Assembly (NCBI GenBank): GCA_017960705.1
Contig: JAGCYR010000104.1
Location: forward strand, 1-9,864
DNA: 9,864 bases
Reading direction: 5' to 3'
Origin: Clostridia bacterium
Lineage (GTDB): Bacteria; Bacillota; Clostridia; Oscillospirales; CAG-272
Positions 1 through 5,364 of the stretch are shown in pieces. The position numbers and the translations under genes are program-made. The first letter of the stretch is position 1. Every line of letters begins with the position of its first letter. Under the pieces are notes generated by a model, which worked only from the letters and a program-made list of their open reading frames with translations, did no database searches and was not told the origin of the DNA.

Positions 1-408
1 AATATCCACCAGCGGCAGGGCTTTCAAGATCCCGTGGCGGTTCGCGACCATTTCCCACAGGTCCCCGTCGTAGTAAACGCCCGCCGCGATCGCCTTGCAG
101 CAGTCGATGGTACTGCCGCCGCCGACCGCGAGGATCACGTCGATCTCGTTCTCTTTGCAGAGCTCGACCCCGCGGCGCACCGACCCGATCCGCGGGTTGG
201 GTTCGATCCCGGAGAGTTCCGTAACGGTAAACCCGCCGTCTTTTAAGATCCCCGTGACCACGTCGTACAGCCCGGTCTTCTTGATCGACCCGCCTCCGTA
301 GGCGAGCAGCACGTTTTTCCCGAATCCGCGCAGCGCGGCGTCGAGTTTCTCGATCTGTCCTTCACCGAAGTACAGCTTGGTCGGTATCGCGTGGGTAAAA
401 TTCAGCAT
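1..408 (-). CDS. Iron-containing alcohol dehydrogenase, N-terminal part (3' end outside window)
   Basis: Only the first 136 codons are present; the frame runs open off the left edge. The protein starts MLNFTHAIPTKLYFGEGQIE, typical of the group III Fe-dependent alcohol dehydrogenases (butanol dehydrogenase / YqhD-like), which reduce aldehydes to alcohols with NAD(P)H in the cytoplasm. Visible family motifs are a glycine-rich GGGS at residues 38-41 and the nucleotide-binding GGGSTID at 96-102, followed by K105. The iron-ligand Asp and His residues belong to the C-terminal half and cannot be checked. The ATG at 408-406 is preceded by AAAGGAAAACAGT, a good ribosome binding site. The leader upstream is hairpin array A', which ends just before this binding site. 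Family assignment is secure; the substrate (butanol, other aldehydes) is not. Confidence 0.9.
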   Translation of the reverse strand, partial: MLNFTHAIPTKLYFGEGQIEKLDAALRGFGKNVLLAYGGGSIKKTGLYDVVTGILKDGGFTVTELSGIEPNPRIGSVRRGVELCKENEIDVILAVGGGSTIDCCKAIAAGVYYDGDLWEMVANRHGILKALPLVDI

Positions 409-420
409 ACTGTTTTCCTT

Positions 421-529
421 TCTGATTCACGCCCGAAGGCATATTATGCGAACAATTGTTCGCAATTCACGACGGCTATGCCGTCAATTCATGTGCCGTA
501 GGCACAATTCATGCCGTCAGGCAATTCAT
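421..529. repeat. Hairpin array A' (AATTCAY spacers) between four-helix-bundle gene 1 and the alcohol dehydrogenase
   Basis: On the plus strand the word AATTCAC or AATTCAT recurs at 464-470, 486-492, 506-512 and 523-529, with a degenerate ATTCAC at 425-430. Between the words sit different hairpins: GCCC/GGC around 431-440, the perfect 16-bp palindrome GCGAACAATTGTTCGC at 448-463, GACGGC-TAT-GCCGTC at 471-485, GTGCC-GTA-GGCAC at 493-505 and GCC-GTCA-GGC at 513-522. No long T-tract follows any of them, so these are not ordinary intrinsic terminators. All spacers point the same way here, unlike array A. The last spacer supplies the stop codon of the four-helix-bundle gene. Confidence 0.85.
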
Positions 530-879
530 TCGTTCTTTTTTGCCGTATTGATGGACGCGATCAAGAGTTTCCGTATCTTACTGCATTGCGAGATCATTTC
601 CGAATATTCTTCTTCATTGACGATCTCAGTATCGTGAAAAATGTCAAGCCAATAATCGGTTTCGTAACACTCTTTCAGGGCGATCTGAAACTTGTTGACG
701 AAATCCGCTTTGCTGGAAGCGTAATTCGCTTCGTGAATGTTTGCACCGATACTTGTGCCGCTTCGGAGCAGTTGCGAGATGATCGCAGACGCTTTTTTGC
801 GATTCTTCAGAAGGTCACAAAGATTGATAACGTTGACGGCAAAGGTTTTTGAAAGGATCACGAGTTGATTGTCTGCCAT
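526..879 (-). CDS. Four-helix-bundle protein, S23 / 23S rRNA intervening-sequence family (copy 1)
   Basis: A 117-residue protein with the family signature RSGTSIGANIHEA near residues 39-51, followed by the charged helix KADFVNKFQIALKEC. These proteins (Pfam 23S_rRNA_IVP; the same fold as Avd of diversity-generating retroelements) form pentameric, positively charged helical bundles. They are often encoded within or beside structured repeats; their cellular role is largely unknown. I chose the ATG at 879-877 because AAGGAG (891-886) precedes it at ideal spacing. The frame stays open upstream into array A to position 1020, but that extension is repeat-encoded and lacks family similarity. The stop TGA is part of the array A' spacer ATGAATTG. 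The gene is a paralogue of the copy at 5562-5921, with 48 identical residues of the first 77 counted by eye. It is visibly more AT-rich than its neighbours. Nearby reverse transcriptase or rRNA is absent. Confidence 0.9.
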   Translation of the reverse strand: MADNQLVILSKTFAVNVINLCDLLKNRKKASAIISQLLRSGTSIGANIHEANYASSKADFVNKFQIALKECYETDYWLDIFHDTEIVNEEEYSEMISQCSKIRKLLIASINTAKKNE

Positions 880-893
880 TTTGTTCTCCTTGA

Positions 894-1063
894 ATGAAGA
901 ATGAATTGATGCTCGCGGGCTCGCATCATGAATTCTCGCTTCGCTCCATGAATTCTCGCCGACTGCGTCGGCTCCGTGAATTGAATTGCGCCCGCCTAAC
1001 CTTAATGCCCCGCAGGGCAATTCACGCCGTCAGGCAATTCACGCGCCGTCAGGCGCAATTCAT
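894..1063. repeat. Hairpin array A (RTGAATTS left, AATTCAY right; mirrored)
   Basis: Plus-strand spacers RTGAATTG or RTGAATTC lie at 901-908, 928-935, 948-955 and 976-983; the reverse-complement word AATTCAC or AATTCAT lies at 1019-1025, 1036-1042 and 1057-1063. The words enclose individual hairpins: GATGC/GCATC across 908-927, GCCGAC-TGC-GTCGGC at 958-972, GCCC-CGCA-GGGC at 1007-1018, GCC-GTCA-GGC at 1026-1035 and GCGCC-GTCA-GGCGC at 1043-1056. Because the words invert at the middle, left and right halves can pair with each other. The word ATGAAGA, the spacer of array D, occurs once at the left edge (894-900). The array ends directly upstream of the ribosome binding site of the four-helix-bundle gene. 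Confidence 0.85.
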
Positions 1064-1064
1064 T

Positions 1065-1091
1065 GTCGAAACAGTCGTCGACTGTTTCGAC
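1065..1091. repeat. Perfect 13-bp-arm palindrome at the outer end of array A
   Basis: The arm GTCGAAACAGTCG at 1065-1077 is exactly reverse-complemented at 1079-1091 around one central T. It starts one base after the flavin reductase stop codon (1095-1093). There is no U-tract after the stem in the transcribed direction, so a Rho-independent terminator is unlikely, though the structure could still protect or process the transcript end. The same palindrome, with one base of each arm changed, sits at 6113-6140, so it looks like an element end. Confidence 0.85.
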
Positions 1092-1092
1092 G

Positions 1093-1629
1093 TTACAGCG
1101 CGTTCTTCAGTCTCTCCTCCACGTTCGTCCCGTCGATATCCAATCCCGTCGCTTTGATCTGCTCGACCGCCTTGATGCCGTAGAAGTTCTGCGCCAGCGC
1201 GCGGACGTAGCCGAAGCCGAATTCCTCCGGGACGTACTCGCCGCCCGCCGTCGTGATGTAGGTCAGTTTTTTCGCGCGGCAAAGCCCTTTCGGAACGCCG
1301 TTCGGGGTGTAGCGAAAGGTGATGCCGAGGACGGTCACCTGTTCGAGATACTGTTTCAAGACCGCCGGGAAAGAGAAATCCCAGAACGGTGCGGCGATCA
1401 CGATCCCGTCGGCTTTGGCGAACTGACGCGCAAGGTCGAACAGGGGATCGTCAAACTTTTCCTCTGCGAGCAGTTTGTTCCGTTTCAGAAGGAACGCTTC
1501 GTCGACTTTCGGAAAGTCCAGATCGGTAAGCCGTATCTCGGTCACCTCTCCGGCGCTCGAAAGGATGCGCTCCGCCAGTTGGCGCGTTCTCGAATCCTTG
1601 CGGACGCAGGCGTTGATGAAAAGAAGCAT
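1093..1629 (-). CDS. NAD(P)H-dependent FMN oxidoreductase, flavodoxin-like fold (azoreductase/AcpD type)
   Basis: A 178-residue cytoplasmic protein of the flavodoxin_2 family, which transfers hydride from NAD(P)H through bound FMN to quinones, azo compounds or other small acceptors. It opens with a beta strand and phosphate-binding loop (LLFINACVRKDSRT, residues 2-15). The family motif APFWDFSFPAVLKQYLEQV covers residues 80-98, corresponding to the AP(M/Y)(Y/W)NFSxPxxLKxWxD region of AzoR. TTAGG at 126-130 is the second flavin-contacting loop. Length is slightly short of the usual ~200 residues. ATG at 1629 has an AGAGGTG binding site 6 bases upstream. It lies 32 bp after the GGDEF gene and is probably the last gene of that operon. 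The stop codon is followed after one base by the palindrome of cassette A. Physiological substrate unknown. Confidence 0.88.
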   Translation of the reverse strand: MLLFINACVRKDSRTRQLAERILSSAGEVTEIRLTDLDFPKVDEAFLLKRNKLLAEEKFDDPLFDLARQFAKADGIVIAAPFWDFSFPAVLKQYLEQVTVLGITFRYTPNGVPKGLCRAKKLTYITTAGGEYVPEEFGFGYVRALAQNFYGIKAVEQIKATGLDIDGTNVEERLKNAL

Positions 1630-1661
1630 TGTTTACACCTCTTTCTTGTCGTTTTTCGGGT

Positions 1662-2744
1662 TTACCGTTTCTTTTTCGGCTCGAGGTCGAGGGCTTTGTG
1701 GTAGCGCGCCTTTTCCTCGTACATCATATTGTCGGATTCTTTCAGCAGCGTGTCGATCGGTTTCGAGCCGTCGATGGAGTAACTGTACCCGATCGAGCAG
1801 CTGTATTTGGTCTCGGCGACGTTCTTCTCGATCCGTTCGACCAGCTGCGCGACCTCGATATGCGAGACCTTGCGGCAGACGATCACGAACTCGTCCCCGC
1901 CCACGCGGTAGAGCGACTGCTTGCGTCCGAGCGCCCGCGTGAAGCAGACGGCAAGGACGGTCAGCGCCTCGTCGCCGGCAGCGTGCCCCTCGGTGTCGTT
2001 GATGATCTTCAGCCCGTTCAGGTCGAGCGACACCAAGGCGGTGATCTCCGCGGGATCGGTCTCAATGTCGGCGTAGTACGCCTGTCGGTTGAGCGCGCCG
2101 GTCAGGGCGTCCTTTTTCGTCAGCTGCAGGATCGAGAAGACGTAGTAGACGAACAGCGCGATCGAGATGGTCGAACAGAAGACCTGCGAAAAGTACCGCC
2201 CGATCACGAAGGGAAGGATCAGGTCGGATAGGAACGTGAAGCAGAAGAACGCGATCGGGATCAACTCCGCCGCCGTCTTGTTGCTGCGCGCGTAGAGGAT
2301 ATAGATCACGAACACGCAGTAGAAACCCGCCATCACGTAGGGGAAGTACCCGAGCGGTCCGCGCACCAGCTCGTGACTCTCGTCAAGCGAGAACACGACC
2401 CCGTTGAAGATCGAGACGATATTCACCGCCGCCATCGCCATCGCGGGGATGAAGATGAACCAGCGGAACCGCCGGACCATCGTGAAGACGATCATCGCGA
2501 TCAGAAAAGGCGTGGAACTGTAGCGGATCGCCATCAGCGTCAGCCGAAGCCCCTGGTGCGTCCCCGAATCCGCGAGCCGGAACTCGGTGAAGACCGAGAC
2601 CGAAAGGAGGAAGACCGCGACGATCATCACGAGCATCCGCCGGATCGTCCTTTTGTCGAGGAAGACCGTCATTTTGAGCGAGACCGCGAACGCAAACAGT
2701 ACGAGGACCAGCGCCCAGTTCTGAATAATGTAATCTTTGATCAC
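1662..2744 (-). CDS. Membrane-bound diguanylate cyclase (GGDEF domain)
   Basis: A 360-residue protein with about seven hydrophobic segments in the first 206 residues (roughly 8-28, 36-54, 77-91, 94-113, 134-152, 161-183, 188-206). A GGDEF domain opens with the canonical DALTGALNR at 212-220. Catalytic features look intact: the metal-binding D241 in SLDLNGLKIIND, the D/E pair near 258-259 and the signature GGDEF at 282-286. It should make cyclic di-GMP from two GTP at the membrane in response to a signal sensed by the helical part. No RxxD product-inhibition site is seen at the expected place before GGDEF (GRKQ instead). The start is GTG at 2744-2742, behind AAAGGAG with a rather long spacing of about 10 bases; no better start is close. 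It lies 29 bp after the small membrane protein gene and 32 bp before the flavin reductase gene, so co-transcription is likely. Confidence 0.92.
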   Translation of the reverse strand: MIKDYIIQNWALVLVLFAFAVSLKMTVFLDKRTIRRMLVMIVAVFLLSVSVFTEFRLADSGTHQGLRLTLMAIRYSSTPFLIAMIVFTMVRRFRWFIFIPAMAMAAVNIVSIFNGVVFSLDESHELVRGPLGYFPYVMAGFYCVFVIYILYARSNKTAAELIPIAFFCFTFLSDLILPFVIGRYFSQVFCSTISIALFVYYVFSILQLTKKDALTGALNRQAYYADIETDPAEITALVSLDLNGLKIINDTEGHAAGDEALTVLAVCFTRALGRKQSLYRVGGDEFVIVCRKVSHIEVAQLVERIEKNVAETKYSCSIGYSYSIDGSKPIDTLLKESDNMMYEEKARYHKALDLEPKKKR

Positions 2745-2773
2745 GGGGTTTTTTCTCCTTTGTTTTTCTTATC

Positions 2774-3250
2774 TCAGAGAGGCCGTTCTTCGGAGTTGTC
2801 CAAGCAGAGAACGATCCATTCGTCCCATTTTTCGTCGTGTCCGATCTCGACCGTTTTCCCGGAATAATCGTCCAGCAGATTGGGTCCGAACACGCCCGGC
2901 AAAAAAACCGAGGGCGTCGTTACTTCGCGCGTCTCCCCGCCGACCGAAACGGTGACGGTGAATCCCACCCTCCGCAAATACGTCGTCGACGTTCGCGTGA
3001 GCTCGACCGTTTGCACGTCGGTCAAAACGACGCGTCGGTAGTGCAGAAACATCCAGAGGGACCAGAGCGTCGGAGCCGCCAGAATCAATCCCCCGATCAC
3101 CGCAACGAGCGCGACGCCGCTCGCGTCGTGATCCACGGCGACGACGGAGGCGATGAACCCCGCGAATACAAGAGCGTACGCCGCGTCTATAAGGCAGTAG
3201 ATCAGAAGAAAGAATCTGTAAAAAACGTGCGCCGTATTCTTTTGCGTCAT
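2774..3250 (-). CDS. Small two-helix membrane protein of unknown function
   Basis: A 158-residue protein that I do not recognise. Two hydrophobic helices lie at about 10-38 and 45-70. A C-terminal, probably cytoplasmic, beta-rich region follows with SVGGETREVTTPSVFLPG around residues 101-118 and an acidic, Trp-containing end. This pattern resembles small membrane proteins with a PH-like or YcxB-like domain, but no motif allows a firm call. The start ATG at 3250-3248 overlaps the methyltransferase stop as ATGA, and GGAGAAG lies just upstream inside the methyltransferase gene, so translation is probably coupled. A longer in-frame extension to 3337 is only a shadow of the methyltransferase gene. 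It is the second gene of a run that continues into the GGDEF protein, which could mean a shared envelope or signalling role (inference only). Confidence 0.75.
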   Translation of the reverse strand: MTQKNTAHVFYRFFLLIYCLIDAAYALVFAGFIASVVAVDHDASGVALVAVIGGLILAAPTLWSLWMFLHYRRVVLTDVQTVELTRTSTTYLRRVGFTVTVSVGGETREVTTPSVFLPGVFGPNLLDDYSGKTVEIGHDEKWDEWIVLCLDNSEERPL

Positions 3251-4032
3251 TTGTTCTTCTCCAATATATCCAGCGTATGGTTCGACGCGCCGACAAGATC
3301 CTGCCGCTCGCAGGTCGCAAAGTGGAACTCCATCCACTTATGGAAGGTCTCGTCGTCCATTTCGTCGATGAACTCTCTTTTATAGTTCGACGCGCCGTCG
3401 GTGGCGACCAACTTCAGCCGCTTGACCGGGATCTCTGCGTCGAGGGCGGCGATATCCTCGGTGCGTACCAGTTCAAACACCTCTTTGGGCTCGCTCTTGC
3501 AGTGCCATTCGGGGGTCAGCAAATTGCCGTCCATCACTTCGCGCAATTTATTCATACCGAATACGTATTGGATCACGGTCGCCTCGTTCATACAGTAGGC
3601 GACGAGGATCCGTCCGCCGGGTTTGGTCACCCGCACCGCCTCGCGAAGCGCCCGGAGCTTGTCGTCTTTTGTGTAGAGGTGGTACATCGGACCGAGCAGC
3701 ATCGTGAGATCAAACGCCCCGTCGGGTAAAAACGACAGATCGAGCGCGTTGCCGAGGATCGGAGTGATCCGCTCGGTGCCGTCGAGCTTCGCCTTTAAGA
3801 CTTCGAGGTTGTGTTCGACGAGTTCCACCGCCGTCACCCGATACCCCTCTTTGGCGAGGGTCACGCTGTACCGTCCGGTCCCCGCGCCCACCTCGAGGAT
3901 CGCGGGATCGTCGACGCCCGCGATGCTCTCGCGGACGTATTTCATCGTGGTCAGGTACTCGACCGACCCGTGTTTCGACGTCAGCCGCGCGTCCTCGTCT
4001 CTTGCGTTGTAGAATTCTTCAATGTAGTTCAT
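3247..4032 (-). CDS. Class I SAM-dependent methyltransferase
   Basis: A 261-residue cytoplasmic protein with a Rossmann-type methyltransferase core. Motif I, ILEVGAGTGRYS (about residues 45-56), binds S-adenosylmethionine. E70 in VTAVELVEHNL should hold the ribose. GNALDL at 94-99 is the adenine-contacting region, and LLGPMYHLYTKDDKLRAL then RVTKPGGRI (134-142) are post-motif signatures of the Methyltransf_11/25 group. The acceptor cannot be read from sequence; small molecules are common in this group. The ATG at 4032-4030 is chosen because GGAG (4042-4039) lies six bases upstream; the in-frame ATG 12 bases earlier overlaps that binding site. The stop overlaps the next gene's start as ATGA. 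It heads the four-gene run that ends with the flavin reductase. The leader contains the short hairpin array E. Confidence 0.9.
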   Translation of the reverse strand: MNYIEEFYNARDEDARLTSKHGSVEYLTTMKYVRESIAGVDDPAILEVGAGTGRYSVTLAKEGYRVTAVELVEHNLEVLKAKLDGTERITPILGNALDLSFLPDGAFDLTMLLGPMYHLYTKDDKLRALREAVRVTKPGGRILVAYCMNEATVIQYVFGMNKLREVMDGNLLTPEWHCKSEPKEVFELVRTEDIAALDAEIPVKRLKLVATDGASNYKREFIDEMDDETFHKWMEFHFATCERQDLVGASNHTLDILEKNK

Positions 4033-4046
4033 AGGGTTCTCCATTA

Positions 4047-4085
4047 GCCCCAGCGGGCATATCGCGCCCCGAAGGGATATTTATC
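4047..4085. repeat. Short hairpin array E (ATATC spacers)
   Basis: Two hairpins separated by ATATC-like words: GCCC-CAGC-GGGC at 4047-4058, spacer ATATC at 4059-4063, CCC-CGAA-GGG at 4067-4076 (a TTCG tetraloop in the transcribed direction), then ATATTTATC to 4085. The layout, constant word alternating with unrelated hairpins, is the same as in the longer arrays but with a different word and only two units. It fills the 66-bp gap between the lipoprotein gene and the methyltransferase gene and ends just before the latter's ribosome binding site. Confidence 0.55.
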
Positions 4086-4098
4086 AACGAGCCTACGT

Positions 4099-4653
4099 TT
4101 AGCGAGGTAAACCCGCCTCTACGGCATCGATGATCGTCTTCCAATAATCACTCATTTCTTCCGACAGTTCCATATAGTATTCGCCTTTTTTCTCGGGTCC
4201 ACTTCTTTCACCCATAGAGAGAACGAAGAAATACAGTTTGCCGTCATACCTGTAGATAGATACGTTTCTTTGATCGTCTCCGAACACCGCCCGCACGTTA
4301 AACTCACTATCCAGTATCGCTTGCCATTCTTCGGGCTGTTCGTCGCTATCGATTTTTAAATGATCGCATTTCAGCGGGTCCTTCGAGCCGGTGATCTGTT
4401 CATACTGTGCGTGCTCTTGAAACAACTTGACAAACATATCCTTGTCAAATTTCACTTCCGAATCTATGCATTCTTCCATCCACTGGGCGTCTTTTCCCAT
4501 ACGATATTCACACGTAATATCCCCGTCAATTTTGTCCAAAGAATAGTGGTCCTCGAAGACAAGAACTCCTATTCCGCACCCTGCAAGGACAATCAGCAGG
4601 AAAAATGATAAAGTGAAAACCGTTAGTCTTTCAAAAATAGCCGCTTTTTTCAC
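4099..4653 (-). CDS. Predicted lipoprotein of unknown function
   Basis: A 184-residue protein without a recognised domain. A basic start (MKKAAIFERL) is followed by a hydrophobic stretch and the lipobox LAGC with Cys at residue 26, so it is probably exported and lipid-anchored on the outer face of the membrane. The remainder is soluble and acidic, with KLYFFVLSMGERSG near the middle of the C-terminal half and a short Ala/Pro/Arg tail. The start is taken as GTG at 4653-4651, because TTGGAGG (4665-4659) sits five bases upstream. The ATG 36 bases earlier comes from the edge of array C and would place charged residues before the signal peptide. Composition is visibly more AT-rich than the flanking rlmD and GGDEF genes, as for the next gene upstream; both may be acquired. 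Role unknown. Confidence 0.75.
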   Translation of the reverse strand: MKKAAIFERLTVFTLSFFLLIVLAGCGIGVLVFEDHYSLDKIDGDITCEYRMGKDAQWMEECIDSEVKFDKDMFVKLFQEHAQYEQITGSKDPLKCDHLKIDSDEQPEEWQAILDSEFNVRAVFGDDQRNVSIYRYDGKLYFFVLSMGERSGPEKKGEYYMELSEEMSDYWKTIIDAVEAGLPR

Positions 4654-4683
4654 AATTTCCTCCAAAAAGCAGTCAGACGTTGC

Positions 4684-4792
4684 ATTCATGACCGCAGGTC
4701 AATTCACGCCGACAGGCAATTCACGCGCCCTGCCCATTCCTTACGAATCGCGGATGCGATTCGACGTGCGCCGTGCGGTTGGCGCCGCCAAC
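4684..4792. repeat. Hairpin array C (AATTCAC spacers plus two larger palindromes)
   Basis: Plus-strand words ATTCATG at 4684-4690 and AATTCAC at 4701-4707 and 4718-4724 alternate with hairpins GACC-GCA-GGTC (4690-4700) and GCC-GACA-GGC (4708-4717). Two more hairpins follow: CGAATCGC-GGAT-GCGATTCG at 4744-4763 and GTTGGC-GCC-GCCAAC at 4778-4792. The spacer is the same word as in arrays A and A', although that locus is 3.6 kb away and no four-helix-bundle gene adjoins this array. Positions 4758-4777 copy the 3' end of rlmD exactly. The array fills the 156-bp gap between the PH-like membrane gene and the lipoprotein gene. Confidence 0.75.
4758..4777. repeat. 20-bp exact direct copy of the rlmD 3' end (partner at 6133-6152)
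   Basis: GATTCGACGTGCGCCGTGCG at 4758-4777 is identical to 6133-6152, where it encodes residues TAHVES at the C-terminus of RlmD (read on the minus strand). The match stops sharply on both sides. The two copies are in the same orientation and bracket the PH-like membrane gene, both B arrays and four-helix-bundle gene 2. They could be the footprints of an insertion at the rlmD 3' end, or a rlmD tail captured by an array. No integrase gene is present. Confidence 0.7.
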
Positions 4793-4809
4793 GGGCTACG
4801 ATCTGTTTT

Positions 4810-5364
4810 TTATTTTCGTTTTTTCCGCTTAATAGTCCTTGGGATATCCGGCGCGATCTCCGAAAGATACCGTGAAAAAGCGAATGATCCCGACATGGCG
4901 TTGAACAATACGATCTTTTTCCTTTTGGTCACGATGACCGTGTTTCTCACTTCGACTATCTTTTCGATTTCCTGATACCGAAAGCGCCGTTTCAAACCGA
5001 ACGCGTTCCGGTACGTAAAACCGTTCTCGTCGTATTGGATCGAGATCATCATAAACGACAGCACGATCAAATCAAAGATGACCGGCAACCACCATACGAG
5101 CAGAGTCACGACATAGTCAAATTTGCAAAAGGCGGAGATCTGCGGGAATACGATAAGTAATACCCCGATCAAAGTTACGAAAAGGCACGAGACCAGAAAA
5201 AACGTCCGCATCTCGAAGTTCATGGCGACCGTTTTGCTTTCGCGCGCTTTCAGGTTGTCCAACCGCGTTTTTCTCCGCACCTTCGGGATGATCTGCGCAA
5301 CGACGATCTCAGCCAAAAGGTCGATCAACAACCAGGTCAGCATCAGAATGATGAATCTCGTCAT
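4810..5364 (-). CDS. Membrane protein with C-terminal PH-like domain, unknown function
   Basis: A 184-residue protein with three hydrophobic helices (about 4-24, 54-74, 84-108). A short cytoplasmic PH-like domain follows, of the type common in Bacillota membrane proteins: YDENGFTYRNAFGLKRRFRY at 111-130, then QEIEKIVEVRNTVIVTKRKKIVLF. The C-terminus is very basic (KRKKRK). The pattern resembles DUF6560-like proteins, but I give no functional claim. The start ATG at 5364-5362 has AAGGAG upstream. That binding site and the ATG belong to the direct repeat that also precedes four-helix-bundle gene 2, so both genes have identical translation start regions (AAGGAGTAAAAATG). The gene is visibly more AT-rich than rlmD. 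It probably stood directly after a single array before the four-helix-bundle cassette was added (inference). Confidence 0.75.
   Translation of the reverse strand: MTRFIILMLTWLLIDLLAEIVVAQIIPKVRRKTRLDNLKARESKTVAMNFEMRTFFLVSCLFVTLIGVLLIVFPQISAFCKFDYVVTLLVWWLPVIFDLIVLSFMMISIQYDENGFTYRNAFGLKRRFRYQEIEKIVEVRNTVIVTKRKKIVLFNAMSGSFAFSRYLSEIAPDIPRTIKRKKRK

Larger units (their letters stand above)
421..1091 (-). mobile_element. Composite cassette A: palindrome, array A, four-helix-bundle gene 1, array A'
   Basis: This is an inferred unit. It begins one base after the flavin reductase stop codon with a palindrome, continues through a mirrored hairpin array, a ribosome binding site and a four-helix-bundle gene, and ends in a second array before the alcohol dehydrogenase. 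Its outer end (1044-1091) is homologous to the outer end of the cassette next to rlmD. It carries no transposase, recombinase or reverse transcriptase, so any movement would depend on factors in trans. The exact left boundary is unclear and no target-site duplication was identified. Confidence 0.4.

Noticed and set aside
448..463. Perfect palindrome GCGAACAATTGTTCGC as a repressor operator for the alcohol dehydrogenase
   Set aside because: It fits the spacer-hairpin periodicity of array A' exactly, so an array unit explains it; an operator role cannot be excluded but has no separate support.
526..1020. Longer reading frame for four-helix-bundle gene 1 starting inside array A
   Set aside because: The extra N-terminus is encoded by hairpins and spacers and has no family counterpart; a strong AAGGAG sits just before the ATG at 879.
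894..1063. CRISPR array
   Set aside because: The repeated words are only 7-8 bp, the intervals are self-complementary hairpins of uneven length, the word orientation inverts midway, and no cas gene is present.
526..1091. Diversity-generating retroelement (Avd-like protein plus repeats)
   Set aside because: No reverse transcriptase, no template/variable repeat pair with adenine-specific differences and no target gene are visible; the shared fold alone is not enough.
1065..1091. Ordinary Rho-independent terminators at the palindromes
   Set aside because: Neither palindrome is followed by a T-tract in the transcribed direction, and the same sequence recurs inside the rlmD coding region.
3251..3337. 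N-terminal extension of the small membrane protein
   Set aside because: It overlaps the methyltransferase C-terminus in another frame; the ATGA overlap start with GGAGAAG upstream is the better choice.
4654..4689. Upstream ATG start for the lipoprotein gene
   Set aside because: It arises from the edge word of array C and lacks a binding site, whereas GTG at 4653 has GGAGG five bases upstream and begins a normal signal peptide.
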